A stretch of 64,000 nucleotides of DNA, from NCBI GenBank assembly GCA_020634455.1, contig JACKBQ010000002.1, positions 1,612,001 through 1,676,000 of the forward strand. Reading direction: 5' to 3'. The DNA comes from Ardenticatenaceae bacterium (lineage in GTDB: Bacteria; Chloroflexota; Anaerolineae; Promineifilales; Promineifilaceae). The notes under the pieces were generated by a model. The model saw only the letters and a program-made list of their open reading frames with translations. It searched no databases and was not told where the DNA came from. Positions 8,319 to 17,512 of this stretch are shown piece after piece; within the stretch, counting starts at the first letter, position 1, and the number at the start of each line of letters is the position of its first letter. The position numbers were made by a program, and so were the translations under genes.

Positions 8319-8339
8319 GAGTCAAAGCAAGGAAAAAAC

Positions 8340-10073
8340 CTATTCGGTCATATCCCACTCGGCAATATTGAAGAATGGCGTCGCGCCAGACATCTTCACG
8401 TTTGTCAGTTTGGCGCTGAGTGCCCAAATATCCGGGTCTTGCCAAATGCCTAGCCAGACCACATCATTAAACATGATGTCGGTAATTTCATAGAACGTTT
8501 GCTGCCGGTCTTCAAAATTGATCTGGGTGGTTTGGAGGGTAAACAGCTCATCCAAACGCTCATTACACAGACGTTGCCAGTTGCCGCCGTCCGGGTATTC
8601 ATCGCTGGGAATTTCGCTGCAATACCAGTAGTAATGATCCGGGTCAGGGTATGCTGGGCCGTCGGACCACTCAAAGATATCCAGTTCACCGCTGGCCGCT
8701 GGGCCACCGTCAGAAAGTCCGCCAAAGAAGATGTCGGCATCGTAGCTGACAATATCCAACTGGATACCAACTTCGGCCAGCTGCTGTTGGGCTACTGCCT
8801 GCATGTCCTGGCGGATTTCACGGATTGTGGTGCCATGCGTCAGGATGAGCTCCACACCATCTTTATCACGTACACCATCATCATTTGTATCAATCCAGCC
8901 CGCCTCGTCGAGCAATGCATTGGCGGCTTCCGGATCATACGGCCAGGGTTCGATAGCTGGATTTACGTAAGGCATGTTGTCCCACAATGTTGCGGCTGGC
9001 TCAGTCAGTCCCAACAGCAAATCCTGGGTAATGGTGGCTCGGTCTATAGCCATAGCGATGGCCTGGCGTACGCGCACATCCTGAACGGCCGGATGGCCTG
9101 GGGCTGCATCGTCGCCAAAGTAGAAGAACCAGCCTTCATTGTAACCAGAAGGAACAGACAAAATTTGCACCCCGGCTTCTTCAAGGGCGGGAATGTCTGA
9201 GTAAGCAATGAAGGTACCCAGGTCACCATCCCCGGTTTGCAGGGCAGCAACTTGGGAAGCGTCATCGGGGACAAAGCGGATAAAGATTTCGTCAATATTG
9301 GGCGCTGGACCCCAATAATTGTCGTTGGCGACAAAGCGAGCAAAGCTGCCAGATTCCCATTCGGCAAAGACGTATGGGCCAGCGCCAACAGTGGGTGCAA
9401 GGTTCCATTCGGCATTATCTAAAGTGCCATCAGCATCGTAGACGGGGCGCAGGACGTGTTCGGGCAAGATGCCATGCCACAAGGTGGCCTGCCAGGGAAC
9501 AAATGGCTCACTAAAGGTCAACACGACGGTGTGATCGTCGGGGGCTTCGGCCGTGGCAATTTGGTCGTAGGGATAGGTTGAGGTCACAATATTGTTGGGG
9601 TCCACAACCATTTCATAGGTGAACACAAAATCGGCTGAGGTGATCGGTTCACCATCAGACCAGGTAACATCATCACGAAGATTAAAGGTTAAAACGGTGC
9701 CATCTTCAGAAATGCCGCCGTTTTCTACAGTGGGCATCTCGGTAAGCAAGACGGGAAATGGCTCGTTATTTTCATCAAAATGCCAGGCCCACACCTCCCA
9801 AAATTGGTAGGTGATGGTGGTAAACCACATGCTGGTATACAGGGGACTCAGGGTGTCGAATTCCTGGGTCCAGATAAAGGTGGCCACTTTGTGCTCATCG
9901 GTTGCGGTTTCTTCTGTGGTTGTTTCTTCAGCTGCGGGCTGTTCGTCGGTAGTGGTGGTGGTGGTGGTTTCATCGGTGGTTTCGCTGGCATCTTCTGTGC
10001 TGCCGCCACCACAGGCAACCAGTACGAGAGCCGCAATGAGTAACAAGACAATCAGGTAAAGTTTCTTAGACAT
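8340..10073 (-). CDS. oppA: Oligopeptide/dipeptide ABC transporter substrate-binding lipoprotein
   Basis: This 577-residue SBP_bac_5-type lipoprotein captures the substrate outside the membrane. The start is ATG at 10073, with GGAGGAG 4-5 bases upstream. The signal peptide ends in LVLVACGGG with lipid Cys at residue 21, followed by a Thr/Glu-rich linker (about residues 25-60) and the large periplasmic binding fold. DTLSPLYTSMWF, VTWSDGEPITSADFVFTYE and the VRQAIAMAIDRATI segment are family hallmarks. It is the first gene of a complete five-gene import operon, so its promoter should lie in 10074-10200. Confidence 0.92.
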   Translation of the reverse strand: MSKKLYLIVLLLIAALVLVACGGGSTEDASETTDETTTTTTTDEQPAAEETTTEETATDEHKVATFIWTQEFDTLSPLYTSMWFTTITYQFWEVWAWHFDENNEPFPVLLTEMPTVENGGISEDGTVLTFNLRDDVTWSDGEPITSADFVFTYEMVVDPNNIVTSTYPYDQIATAEAPDDHTVVLTFSEPFVPWQATLWHGILPEHVLRPVYDADGTLDNAEWNLAPTVGAGPYVFAEWESGSFARFVANDNYWGPAPNIDEIFIRFVPDDASQVAALQTGDGDLGTFIAYSDIPALEEAGVQILSVPSGYNEGWFFYFGDDAAPGHPAVQDVRVRQAIAMAIDRATITQDLLLGLTEPAATLWDNMPYVNPAIEPWPYDPEAANALLDEAGWIDTNDDGVRDKDGVELILTHGTTIREIRQDMQAVAQQQLAEVGIQLDIVSYDADIFFGGLSDGGPAASGELDIFEWSDGPAYPDPDHYYWYCSEIPSDEYPDGGNWQRLCNERLDELFTLQTTQINFEDRQQTFYEITDIMFNDVVWLGIWQDPDIWALSAKLTNVKMSGATPFFNIAEWDMTE

Positions 10074-10483
10074 TTTTCTCCTCCAAATCCGAATGGTTAT
10101 AAAAAACGGTAACAATTATTTGCTATAGGCATACCTCCTGGCCGGGAAACGGCCGTTACCCAATTACTTCAACAAAGAAGCAATGTAACAGTTTTCAATT
10201 TGCATAAGCGGTGTGGAGCTACTGGATGATCACCTGAGCCAGAAAACAGGGGGAATCGAAGGGAGATAGTCCTCCCTCTATAAAATACACACACAATATT
10301 TAACCCAGGATTTTTAATGTTGCTTTTCATTGCCTAATTTAATGCACGGCTTTCGATGTATGAAACATCATCTGCCGAAAGATTGTACTTCCGCCCCTAC
10401 AGGCTGTCAAAACATTAGTGATGGCCGATTTTGGTTCAGGTTTGTATAATTCAGAATCTATTTTCAGGAAAAAGGTTACACCT
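10074..10483. other. Divergent intergenic region between oppA and a small membrane protein
   Basis: About 410 bases hold no supportable gene. They contain the oppA ribosome binding site at the left, one ACGGCCGT copy near 10150, a small GGGAG/CTCCC hairpin near 10260-10277 and a plus-strand -10 box TATAAT at 10445-10450. The region must carry promoters for both directions. Confidence 0.6.
10445..10480 (+). promoter_or_regulatory. Probable promoter -10 element and RBS of the small membrane protein gene
   Basis: A perfect TATAAT stands at 10445-10450, 33 bases before the ATG at 10484, and an AGGAAAAAGG purine run (10466-10475) provides the ribosome binding site. I see no good -35 box at the usual spacing. 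Confidence 0.45.
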
Positions 10484-10720
10484 ATGAGCTTTTTACGTCG
10501 TTTAATTTCGCCTCGCTTGTCAATCATTTTGGCTACGGCCGTACTGTTCTTGCTGCCAACGGCCGTATTTGCCCAGGAAGAAGATGGCAGCGGCGCGGCT
10601 ATCACCCTATCGCTCATTGGGCTGATTTTGGCCATCATCATGGTTGTGGCCGTGGTTGGCGCGGTGGGGCTGGGCATCATTGGCATTGGCTATAACAGCA
10701 CCAAGGGCGACGACGATTAG
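10484..10720 (+). CDS. Small secreted/membrane protein, two hydrophobic segments
   Basis: This is a 78-residue protein. ATG at 10484 is chosen because a purine-rich AGGAAAAAGG precedes it and it opens a signal-like segment (LSIILATAVLFLLPTAVFAQ, with A-Q cleavage after AFA-type residues). A short acidic linker is followed by a second hydrophobic segment (ITLSLIGLILAIIMVVAVVG) and a charged KGDDD end. No family is recognised. A clean terminator follows at 10750, so the gene is a single transcription unit. Confidence 0.65.
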   Translation: MSFLRRLISPRLSIILATAVLFLLPTAVFAQEEDGSGAAITLSLIGLILAIIMVVAVVGAVGLGIIGIGYNSTKGDDD

Positions 10721-10749
10721 CGCCTACGCCAATCAAATTGATTGCACAT

Positions 10750-10778
10750 AAAAACGCCGGACAGCCTCCGGCGTTTTA
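10750..10778 (+). terminator. Rho-independent terminator
   Basis: AAAACGCCGG, a 7-base loop and CCGGCGTTTT form a 10-bp stem ending in a T-run. It terminates the small membrane protein gene 30 bases after its stop codon. The A-run on the other arm may make it work in both directions. Confidence 0.8.
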
Positions 10779-10845
10779 TGTTGGGCAATTTAACCACAAA
10801 TCAGTGCTCGATTTTTTGTTAGCAGAAGGGGAGTTGGCGGGAAAC

Positions 10846-10970
10846 GGCCGTTTGCCCACATTAACCCACCCCAACTTGCCACAGCCTATGGGACGCGGAC
10901 GAACGCGGACGAGCGCAGATGGCAAAACAGCTTGTCCGCGTCCTAAATTGCAACTTTGGTTCTGGAAATG
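10846..10970. repeat. About 125-bp dispersed repeat, copy 2
   Basis: This is the same sequence family and orientation as 3899-4035: GGCCGTTTGCCCACATTAAC, CCACCCCAACTTGCC, CCTATGGGACGCGGACG, AACGCGGACGAGCGCAGAT, then CTTGTCCGCGTCC. The copies differ mainly by short internal changes. It is non-coding and lies just downstream of the hypothetical gene 11018-11587. Confidence 0.75.
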
Positions 10971-11017
10971 AATCTGACGCAATCTTGACTTTGACACAAC
11001 CGTAGCAAATAGATTGC

Positions 11018-11587
11018 TTACTCCTCGTATAAATGCTTCTCCATTTGTTCGTCAATGAAGATAACAACCTCGTTGAACATTTCCATCGACATTTCAGGGT
11101 CAATGATAGATTGGAAATTAATAGCATATTCCTGATATCTTGCACCCAAATTACATCTATATCCGGGAAAATTCTCCAATCGCCCACATCCTACAGCAAA
11201 CTCGTCAGCAACAACACTTCTATAAAAGAAATCCTTCTCTTCCAAATAAATACCTTCCCCAGATACAGCAGTAAAAGCTCTTGAAGCCTCAGCAGGGGTT
11301 CTAAAACGCCAAACTTCATATGTAGCCCGTCCATGCCCATCAAGCCAATTGTAAGACAAAAAGCCTGTTTCAAAAGCTCCCTCCGAGGTTGATGGCCTCG
11401 AAAATGAACCGCCAGTAGCCTCTGAAGGAAATAACCCAGACGGCAATCCCAAATCCAACACATTGAATGCCCGTTCTGGAACACAGTTTAAGAAAAGGCA
11501 ACTTCTCGCAATCAACCCTAAAATACCAAACATACAAACGGATATGGTTGCCCCAACCACTAACGCTATTTTTGTTTGTGACCCCAT
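11018..11587 (-). CDS. Hypothetical membrane-anchored protein
   Basis: This is a 189-residue protein of unknown function. Residues about 7-28 (IALVVGATISVCMFGILGLI) form an N-terminal membrane segment, so the remaining 160 residues are probably extracytoplasmic. The soluble part contains several Cys (two near the membrane, two in GCGRLENFPGYRC) that could form disulfides, and ends in an acidic helix. AGGA lies about 10 bases before the ATG. A+T content is higher than in neighbouring genes and it has no ACGGCCGT copy, which may indicate a recent arrival. Confidence 0.65.
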   Translation of the reverse strand: MGSQTKIALVVGATISVCMFGILGLIARSCLFLNCVPERAFNVLDLGLPSGLFPSEATGGSFSRPSTSEGAFETGFLSYNWLDGHGRATYEVWRFRTPAEASRAFTAVSGEGIYLEEKDFFYRSVVADEFAVGCGRLENFPGYRCNLGARYQEYAINFQSIIDPEMSMEMFNEVVIFIDEQMEKHLYEE

Positions 11588-11636
11588 TTAAGCAATCCTT
11601 TCACTTTAAATTCCTATAATCACGATCAGAAAAGGC

Positions 11637-12866
11637 CTAAGATTTCTTAAAGTTGACTGGTAGCTTCTTCAAGCCGCGAAAGAGGACGCCAGAGCGCCAT
11701 TCTAGTTTGGGGGCAGGCACGGCTAGTTGCAAATCGGGGAATCGCTCAAACAAGGTTTGCAGCCCAATTTGTCCCTCCAGGCGAGCCAGCGGCGCACCGA
11801 GGCAGTAGTGAATGCCCATACCAAAGGCCAGGTGCCGGTTGTCGCGGCGGGTCACGTCCAGCGTGTCTGGCTGGGCAAACTGGCAGGCGTCCCGGTTGGC
11901 CGAAGCCAGCACCACGCGCACCACGTCGCCGCACCGCATTGGGTGCCCTTCAAACGTAAAATCCTCTCTCACCCAGCGCGTCGTGGAAGTTTCTACTGGC
12001 CCATCAAAGCGGAGGAGTTCTTCAACGGCCATTTCCCACCCTCCATTCTCCCGCAAAATCCCCAACTGCTCAGGATGCGCCAACAGCGCCAGCGCCCCGT
12101 TACCCAACAAATTCACCGTCGTCTCGTGCCCCGTCACCAACAGCAGCGCCACCATGCTAGACAGCTCCGCCTCGTTCAGCCGCTCGCCCGCCTCTTCCGC
12201 CTGCACCAACGCCGAAATCAAATCATCCTGCGGGTTTTTTTGACGCAAGGCAAACATCTCCTGCAAATAAGCCACAAAGGCGCGCACCTTGCGCTTGCGA
12301 GCGCTGTAATTCAAATCCCGGCTGCCCGGCGAAATGATCGCCTGGGACCAATCCGCCACCTGCGCCTGATCGGCGGGCGGAATGCCTAGCAGTTCAGCGA
12401 TAATGCGCACCGGCATGGGCAGGGCAAAATCGGCGATGAGGTCCGCCTGCCCGGCGGCGGCAATGGCGTCCAGCAGTTCATCGGTGATTTGCTGGATGCG
12501 CGGGGCGAGTTGCTCCACGCGGCGCGGCGTGAACGCCTGGTTCACCAGCGCCCGCAGCCGCGTGTGGTCCGGCGGATCGGCAAAGAGCATATTTTCGTTA
12601 ATGAGGCGGTGCATGGCGGATTTGCGCGGTGGCCCGGCTTCCGGCGGCAGGGTGTGGCGGAAATCTTTCACAAAATGGTCGTTGTCTTTGAGAACGGCCG
12701 TAACTTCCGCAAACCGGGTAATGTACCAAATTGTGCCGCCATTTGGGGAGCGATGCGCATAAATCGGGTCATCCTGCCGCATTTGGGCAAAGGTGGGAAA
12801 TGGATTAGCCTTGAAGGTGGGGGAAAAAAGATCGTACGGGGTGGTGGAAGATGGCTTTTGGTTCAC
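11637..12866 (-). CDS. Cytochrome P450
   Basis: This 409-residue soluble bacterial P450 is of the class that takes electrons from a ferredoxin. The oxygen-activation helix I motif LLVTGHETT is near residue 245, the ExxR motif (EELLR) near residue 285, and the heme ligand loop FGMGIHYCLG holds the Cys thiolate at residue 355. The N-terminus has no membrane anchor. The start is GTG at 12866. No ferredoxin or reductase gene is adjacent, so partners and substrate are unknown. Family resemblance is to CYP107-like hydroxylases. Confidence 0.92.
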   Translation of the reverse strand: MNQKPSSTTPYDLFSPTFKANPFPTFAQMRQDDPIYAHRSPNGGTIWYITRFAEVTAVLKDNDHFVKDFRHTLPPEAGPPRKSAMHRLINENMLFADPPDHTRLRALVNQAFTPRRVEQLAPRIQQITDELLDAIAAAGQADLIADFALPMPVRIIAELLGIPPADQAQVADWSQAIISPGSRDLNYSARKRKVRAFVAYLQEMFALRQKNPQDDLISALVQAEEAGERLNEAELSSMVALLLVTGHETTVNLLGNGALALLAHPEQLGILRENGGWEMAVEELLRFDGPVETSTTRWVREDFTFEGHPMRCGDVVRVVLASANRDACQFAQPDTLDVTRRDNRHLAFGMGIHYCLGAPLARLEGQIGLQTLFERFPDLQLAVPAPKLEWRSGVLFRGLKKLPVNFKKS

Positions 12867-12906
12867 AGTGCCATCTTACCAACCATGCCCCCGGGGAACA
12901 AATTTT

Positions 12907-13095
12907 TTACGGCGTAGCAACGGCCGTTGGCACATTCGTTGCGTGTTCAACAACAGGTGCTCGGCGAAAGCCAGCTGCCAGACGAACTACCATCAAAATA
13001 ATCAAAATAAACGATAAAATCCAAGCAGAGCGGTTTTTCTTGTTTATGAACCGACGACGTTTGGGCTTATTTGGCAACGGGGGATTTGTTGACAT
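12907..13095 (-). CDS. Small single-pass membrane protein
   Basis: This is a 62-residue protein. The start at 13095 is preferred over an in-frame extension to 13152 because AAGG precedes it. The N-terminus is Pro/Lys/Arg-rich (LPNKPKRRRFINKKNRS), followed by one hydrophobic segment (WILSFILIILMVVRLAAGF) and a short Ala/Thr/Pro tail. The positive-inside rule puts the N-terminus in the cytoplasm. No function is recognised. It lies upstream of the P450 gene on the same strand and may share its transcript. Confidence 0.5.
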   Translation of the reverse strand: MSTNPPLPNKPKRRRFINKKNRSAWILSFILIILMVVRLAAGFRRAPVVEHATNVPTAVATP

Positions 13096-13198
13096 CAAAA
13101 TAACCTTCTTTTCAAAAAATTTTGATGCCATTGTAATCTTACACCCTGACAAATGATCAGGTGCAGATTAGAAAATTATGATAAGGTGCATCAACCAC

Positions 13199-13633
13199 TC
13201 AAGCCGTGTTCACCATCCAGCCAGAAAAACCAGCCAGAAAGTCGCGGAACGTGGGCAAATGCGCGACGGGGAAGCTGTATTTTTCCGGCGCGTCGGCCAG
13301 AACTGCGTCAAAACAGGCCAGCCACACCTGCCGCGCCGCCTCATCAATGGGAAACGGCATGTGCCGTGCCCGCATCATCGGATTGCCGTATTTTTGGTGG
13401 TACAGCGGTGGCCCACCCAGCAGGCCCACAAAAAACGCCGCCGATTTACGCGATGCTCGCGCCATATCTTTGGGGAACATGCCGCGAATGCTGGATGCTT
13501 CCAACTGTTGATAAAAATCGGCCAACATGGCAAAAATATTTTCATCACCCATTGCCGCGTAAATTTCGGGGCTGGGGGCGCTGGTGCGCGGTGGGCCACC
13601 GGGCGGCACGTAAAATTGTCTTTCTTCGCTCAT
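13199..13633 (-). CDS. Truncated hemoglobin (globin-like)
   Basis: This 144-residue protein matches the group 2 truncated hemoglobin pattern: FYQQLEASSIRGMFP at helix B/C, then FVGLLGGPPLYHQKYGNPMM with the proximal His region, then RARHMPFPIDEAARQVWL. It probably binds heme and handles oxygen or nitric oxide. The start is ATG at 13633; the TTG further upstream is unlikely. There is no clear ribosome binding site. It stands immediately downstream of the cyclase-ATPase gene on the same strand. Confidence 0.75.
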   Translation of the reverse strand: MSEERQFYVPPGGPPRTSAPSPEIYAAMGDENIFAMLADFYQQLEASSIRGMFPKDMARASRKSAAFFVGLLGGPPLYHQKYGNPMMRARHMPFPIDEAARQVWLACFDAVLADAPEKYSFPVAHLPTFRDFLAGFSGWMVNTA

Positions 13634-13691
13634 ATTTTTTCTTTGCCACAAAGGACCAGAGAATTAAGAGAGTTATCCTCTGTGGCCAAAC

Positions 13692-16600
13692 CTAATTCAG
13701 GGCAAATTCAATGGCTTGCGCCAGGGAAAAATTTTGCCCCTGTTCCAGGTAAGATTCCGCATTTTGGTGGTTGGAAACGGCCGTTAACTGACCCTCCAAC
13801 TGTGCTTTTTCCACCGCTGATAAAGGCGTACCGTTGCTATCGCGCAGCGCCTGAGCGGCACCCACAAGCTGCATCGCCCGCTGCACATCGCTTTGTGCCG
13901 CTGCCAACACCCCCATGTCTTCCAGCACATAGGCAATCGCCCGCTGGTCGCCAAACTCACGGTTGATGATTAAACTTTCCACGTAAAATTGCCTGGCCGT
14001 CGTAAAGTCTGCCTGATCGCGAACGACATTGCCCAGGTTGTTCAGCGAATTGGCAATCGCCCAACGATCCCCCACTTCGCGCTGAAGCTGTAGCGCTTCT
14101 TCCAGATGGGCGCGGGCTTGTACCAAATCCCCCATGTTTCGCACTGCGTTCCCCAAATTATTCAATGAGTTGGCAATGGTACGCCGATCGCCCACCTGCC
14201 GCCGGATGTCCAAAGCCTCTTCATTCAAGCGCCGCGATTCGGCCAGATCACCCTGAAAGCGGGCAATAATAGCCAGATTACTCAACAAGGCAGCAATAAA
14301 CGCAGGCTGCGACAGCTCTCGACGCAGTTTCAAGCTTTTTTCGTACAGCGTGCGCGCTTTTTCGTACTCACCTTGCTGCGCCGCCAACGTCCCGGCGGAG
14401 TGGTAAGCCTGAGCCACACCTGCCTCATCCTCAAGTTTTTCAAACGTTTGGCGGGCGTCTTCCAATTGCGTCATGGCGTCTTCAAAACGGCCGCGTTTAC
14501 GCAGTAATTCGGCCTGAGCAATTTGGCACCATGACGCTTCCTGCTGGTTTTGGTGCCGCTGGGCCAGTTGAATGCCCTGTGAATAAAGCCGACTGGCCTC
14601 GTCCCACTGCCCCACCAACTCCAACACGCTGCCCAACTTGCGCATCACGGCTGCCCGCTCTCGCTCTGGCAGCAAGGGCAAAACGCGCTGAAAATATTCG
14701 ATCGCCGCCTCATTGGCGTATTCTGCCTGTGCAGCTTCGCCCGCTTTGAGCAAATATTCTCGTTTTTTAGGGTCATTATCGGAACGGCCGTAATGGTATG
14801 CCAACAACCCCATGTATTGAGACAGCGCACCCGCGTAATGTCTCTCGATGTATTGACCAATCAAATCATGCAGCATTGCCCGCGTGGCAAAAGGCAAGCT
14901 TTCGTACGCCACCTCCTGCGTGACTACATTTTTGAACAGATACGTCAACTCTGGCTCTGGGGTGTCTTGTGGCGTTAAATCCAACTTTTCCAACGTTTCC
15001 AAATCAGATTTTACTTGTTGCGGGCCGCCCAGCGGTGGATACGCGCCCCACAGCATCGCCGCCCGGAACAAACGACCGATGACGCTGGCCACCTTGATCG
15101 TATTGCGCTGGCTCTCATTTAATTGATCGATGCGGCTAAGAATTAGGCTGTGCAAACTCGTTGGCAGATCTAAATCCAGGATGGTCGCGTTGGACATGGC
15201 CGACTGGTTTTGCAAATAGTTAAGCAATTCCTCAATATAAAAAGGATTGCCGGCCGCTCGTTCGGTGATTTTGTCGCGCAGCAAGCGAGGAATTTTGATC
15301 TTGGCGCGGGTAAGCTGCTCCATTTTTAGCGCCATCAGATGTTCCGCCTCTTCAGGGGTGAATTCGTTCAGGCGAATTTCGGTAAAGTTTGGCAATTGGC
15401 GAAAAGGGGCAGATTGTACGCGGTTCATGTCGGGAGAGCGCACGGCCAAAACAAGCAAAATGGGCAAATCCGCAATGGCGCGGGCCACAGCTTCCAGCAA
15501 TTCAAATGAAAGTGGGTCCAGCCAATGGCAATCTTCCAACACGATAAGTACGGCCGTTTCTTCCGCCCGCACACGTAAACATTCCACCAACAACGATTCC
15601 AGCGACACTTTACGCAGTTGGGCATCAAACGACTGGGTTAGCTCATTATCAGGAATAGGAAGACGCAGCACCGCCCCCAGCAACGGCAAGCGTGGCACCA
15701 ATGATGGGTTAATACGATGCAACGCTTCCGCAACGTGAGCAATCTGCACATCCGCAGGCATTCCAGACGTTAACTCAAAAAAATCTTGCCAGATGCGCTG
15801 CCACACCAGGTAACTGGTACCGGTACCATACGATTGGCACTCGCCACCAAACCCCAAAAACTGCTGCTCCCCTGCCAGGCGAATGATCTGGGCTACCAAC
15901 CGAGATTTGCCAATGCCAGCCTCGCCGCTGATGGTCACAATTTGCCCGCGCCCGGCTTTGACCTGCGCCATTTTTTGCTGAATCATCGCCTGTTCAGCTT
16001 CACGCCCCACCATTGGCAAGGCGTACTGCGGCTCTTGCAGCCGAATCGTTGGCTCCGCCCCTCGCTGAGAGACCGCATACACCGACAACGGTTCGGCTTT
16101 GCCTTTCACGGTAATCGGCGGCAATTTTTCCCAAACAAACCGGTCTTCAACCTGGCGCACGGTACCTTCTGAAACCAAAATTTGCCCCGGAACGGCCGCT
16201 TGCATCAGTCGAGCGGCCGTATTCACCGCATCGCCCAACACGCCATAGGTCCGCCGCGTGGTGCCGCCATACGCACCCGTTCGGGCACGCCCCTGGCACA
16301 CCCCAATTTGCAATGGCGAAATGAAAGGCAGCCGGTTAGCCAGATCTTGCAGCTCAATGCTGGCAGAAATTGCCCGAACCACATCATCTTCATGGGCAAA
16401 TGGTGCGCCAAACGCAGCGTAGAGTGAGCTACCCTTGTCACCAATGGTTAACTGGAGCAGATTGCTTTCGTAAGTGGCCAAAATTTCCTGTACATTTTGC
16501 ACAAACGTGTCCAGCTTGGTTTCTGCCTCTTCATCTTCGTCATAATCAATGCCCGAAAAGCGCACAAAAAGAGCCACGGCTGGGCGGAGTTCCGCCAAAA

Positions 16601-17345
16601 ACTCTCCGCCGCCTTCAACCAATCGTTTGTAAACTGGCGGCAGCAGCCAACGGCGCGTAATTGCCTCATCCAAAGCATCGCCAGGGATGGGTGGCCAGTA
16701 CGCAGGGATGCTCAAATTTTCCAGATTTTCTACAACGCCAAAGCGTTCCGCAGTGAAGGGGTCTTGTCGCCACGCTTTGATGCGCACGCGCGGTCCCAGA
16801 TTGTCAATAGTGGTTCCATCCAGAATGACTTCCCCTTTTTGAGCCAAATGCTCGGCCTCGGCCAGACGATCCAGCGTTTTACCAGCCAACACGTCTATGA
16901 GCTGTACTTTGGGGTTGCCAATGAGAAAACGACGGGCGCTGCCGGTGACAACGGCCGTTTTCATGGCCAATGTAATTTCTCCAGACGGAATTTGGATCGT
17001 TTGCGCCTGTTGCATTATGGACTGCATCGCCATCGCACAAGAAGTCGCCCGAAAACCATTATCCCCCTCAAACCAGCAGGTCACCGCGTCCCCACTAAAG
17101 CTAATCACGCAACCGCCATACCGATGCAACTCCTCCACCAGACCATCGAACACGCGATTCAGGTGCCGGGTCACTTCTTCTGCCCCACGCTGGGGGCCAA
17201 GGTCTTGCACTAGCCGTTCGGTGAGGGGTGTAAAACCAGACACATCGGAAAAAAGCGCCGCTCCGCGTGCCGGATCGGGCAATCGCTCGCCACGATAAAG
17301 CGCCTGTCGCCTATCCATTGGAATGTAGGAAATCGGCCGTTCCAT
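13692..17345 (-). CDS. Adenylate/guanylate cyclase with AAA ATPase and TPR repeats (sAC-like)
   Basis: This is a 1217-residue cytoplasmic signalling protein. The first cyclase domain (about residues 20-150) carries both metal-binding Asp motifs, FSDVSGF and FSGDAVTCWF. The second (about 265-430) has FVRFSG in place of the first metal Asp, but retains the transition-state motif LGDAVNTAAR. An AAA/NACHT-like ATPase follows, with Walker A GEAGIGKS near residue 475 and Walker B VLIVLEDCHWLDP. About eight TPR units fill residues 860-1190, several in the paired form SLNNLGNAVR and SLNNLGNVVR. ATG at 17345 is chosen because homologues I recall begin MERPISYIPMDRR; an upstream TTG is in frame. The layout equals that of soluble adenylyl cyclase. 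Confidence 0.88.
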   Translation of the reverse strand: MERPISYIPMDRRQALYRGERLPDPARGAALFSDVSGFTPLTERLVQDLGPQRGAEEVTRHLNRVFDGLVEELHRYGGCVISFSGDAVTCWFEGDNGFRATSCAMAMQSIMQQAQTIQIPSGEITLAMKTAVVTGSARRFLIGNPKVQLIDVLAGKTLDRLAEAEHLAQKGEVILDGTTIDNLGPRVRIKAWRQDPFTAERFGVVENLENLSIPAYWPPIPGDALDEAITRRWLLPPVYKRLVEGGGEFLAELRPAVALFVRFSGIDYDEDEEAETKLDTFVQNVQEILATYESNLLQLTIGDKGSSLYAAFGAPFAHEDDVVRAISASIELQDLANRLPFISPLQIGVCQGRARTGAYGGTTRRTYGVLGDAVNTAARLMQAAVPGQILVSEGTVRQVEDRFVWEKLPPITVKGKAEPLSVYAVSQRGAEPTIRLQEPQYALPMVGREAEQAMIQQKMAQVKAGRGQIVTISGEAGIGKSRLVAQIIRLAGEQQFLGFGGECQSYGTGTSYLVWQRIWQDFFELTSGMPADVQIAHVAEALHRINPSLVPRLPLLGAVLRLPIPDNELTQSFDAQLRKVSLESLLVECLRVRAEETAVLIVLEDCHWLDPLSFELLEAVARAIADLPILLVLAVRSPDMNRVQSAPFRQLPNFTEIRLNEFTPEEAEHLMALKMEQLTRAKIKIPRLLRDKITERAAGNPFYIEELLNYLQNQSAMSNATILDLDLPTSLHSLILSRIDQLNESQRNTIKVASVIGRLFRAAMLWGAYPPLGGPQQVKSDLETLEKLDLTPQDTPEPELTYLFKNVVTQEVAYESLPFATRAMLHDLIGQYIERHYAGALSQYMGLLAYHYGRSDNDPKKREYLLKAGEAAQAEYANEAAIEYFQRVLPLLPERERAAVMRKLGSVLELVGQWDEASRLYSQGIQLAQRHQNQQEASWCQIAQAELLRKRGRFEDAMTQLEDARQTFEKLEDEAGVAQAYHSAGTLAAQQGEYEKARTLYEKSLKLRRELSQPAFIAALLSNLAIIARFQGDLAESRRLNEEALDIRRQVGDRRTIANSLNNLGNAVRNMGDLVQARAHLEEALQLQREVGDRWAIANSLNNLGNVVRDQADFTTARQFYVESLIINREFGDQRAIAYVLEDMGVLAAAQSDVQRAMQLVGAAQALRDSNGTPLSAVEKAQLEGQLTAVSNHQNAESYLEQGQNFSLAQAIEFALN

Positions 17346-17447
17346 AAAAATCGTTGGGGTCTCCTGCAAGCCCTGATTGTGATTTACTTCGTTTGCTAGA
17401 AAGTTGGCTCTATTATACGAGAGTTACGACAATGTGCAGATAGCCAA

Positions 17448-17487
17448 GAAAAAACAAGCTGGGGACAGCAGTGCCATCCCCAGCTTG
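17448..17487 (-). terminator. Rho-independent terminator of the giant secreted protein gene
   Basis: Read on the minus strand, CAAGCTGGGGA, an 11-base loop, TCCCCAGCTTG and then TTTTTTCTT form an 11-bp perfect stem with a T-run. It lies 26 bases after the stop at 17513 and separates that gene from the cyclase-ATPase gene. Confidence 0.85.
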
Positions 17488-17512
17488 CCTGGCTCAAAAC
17501 ATTTTTTTATTG

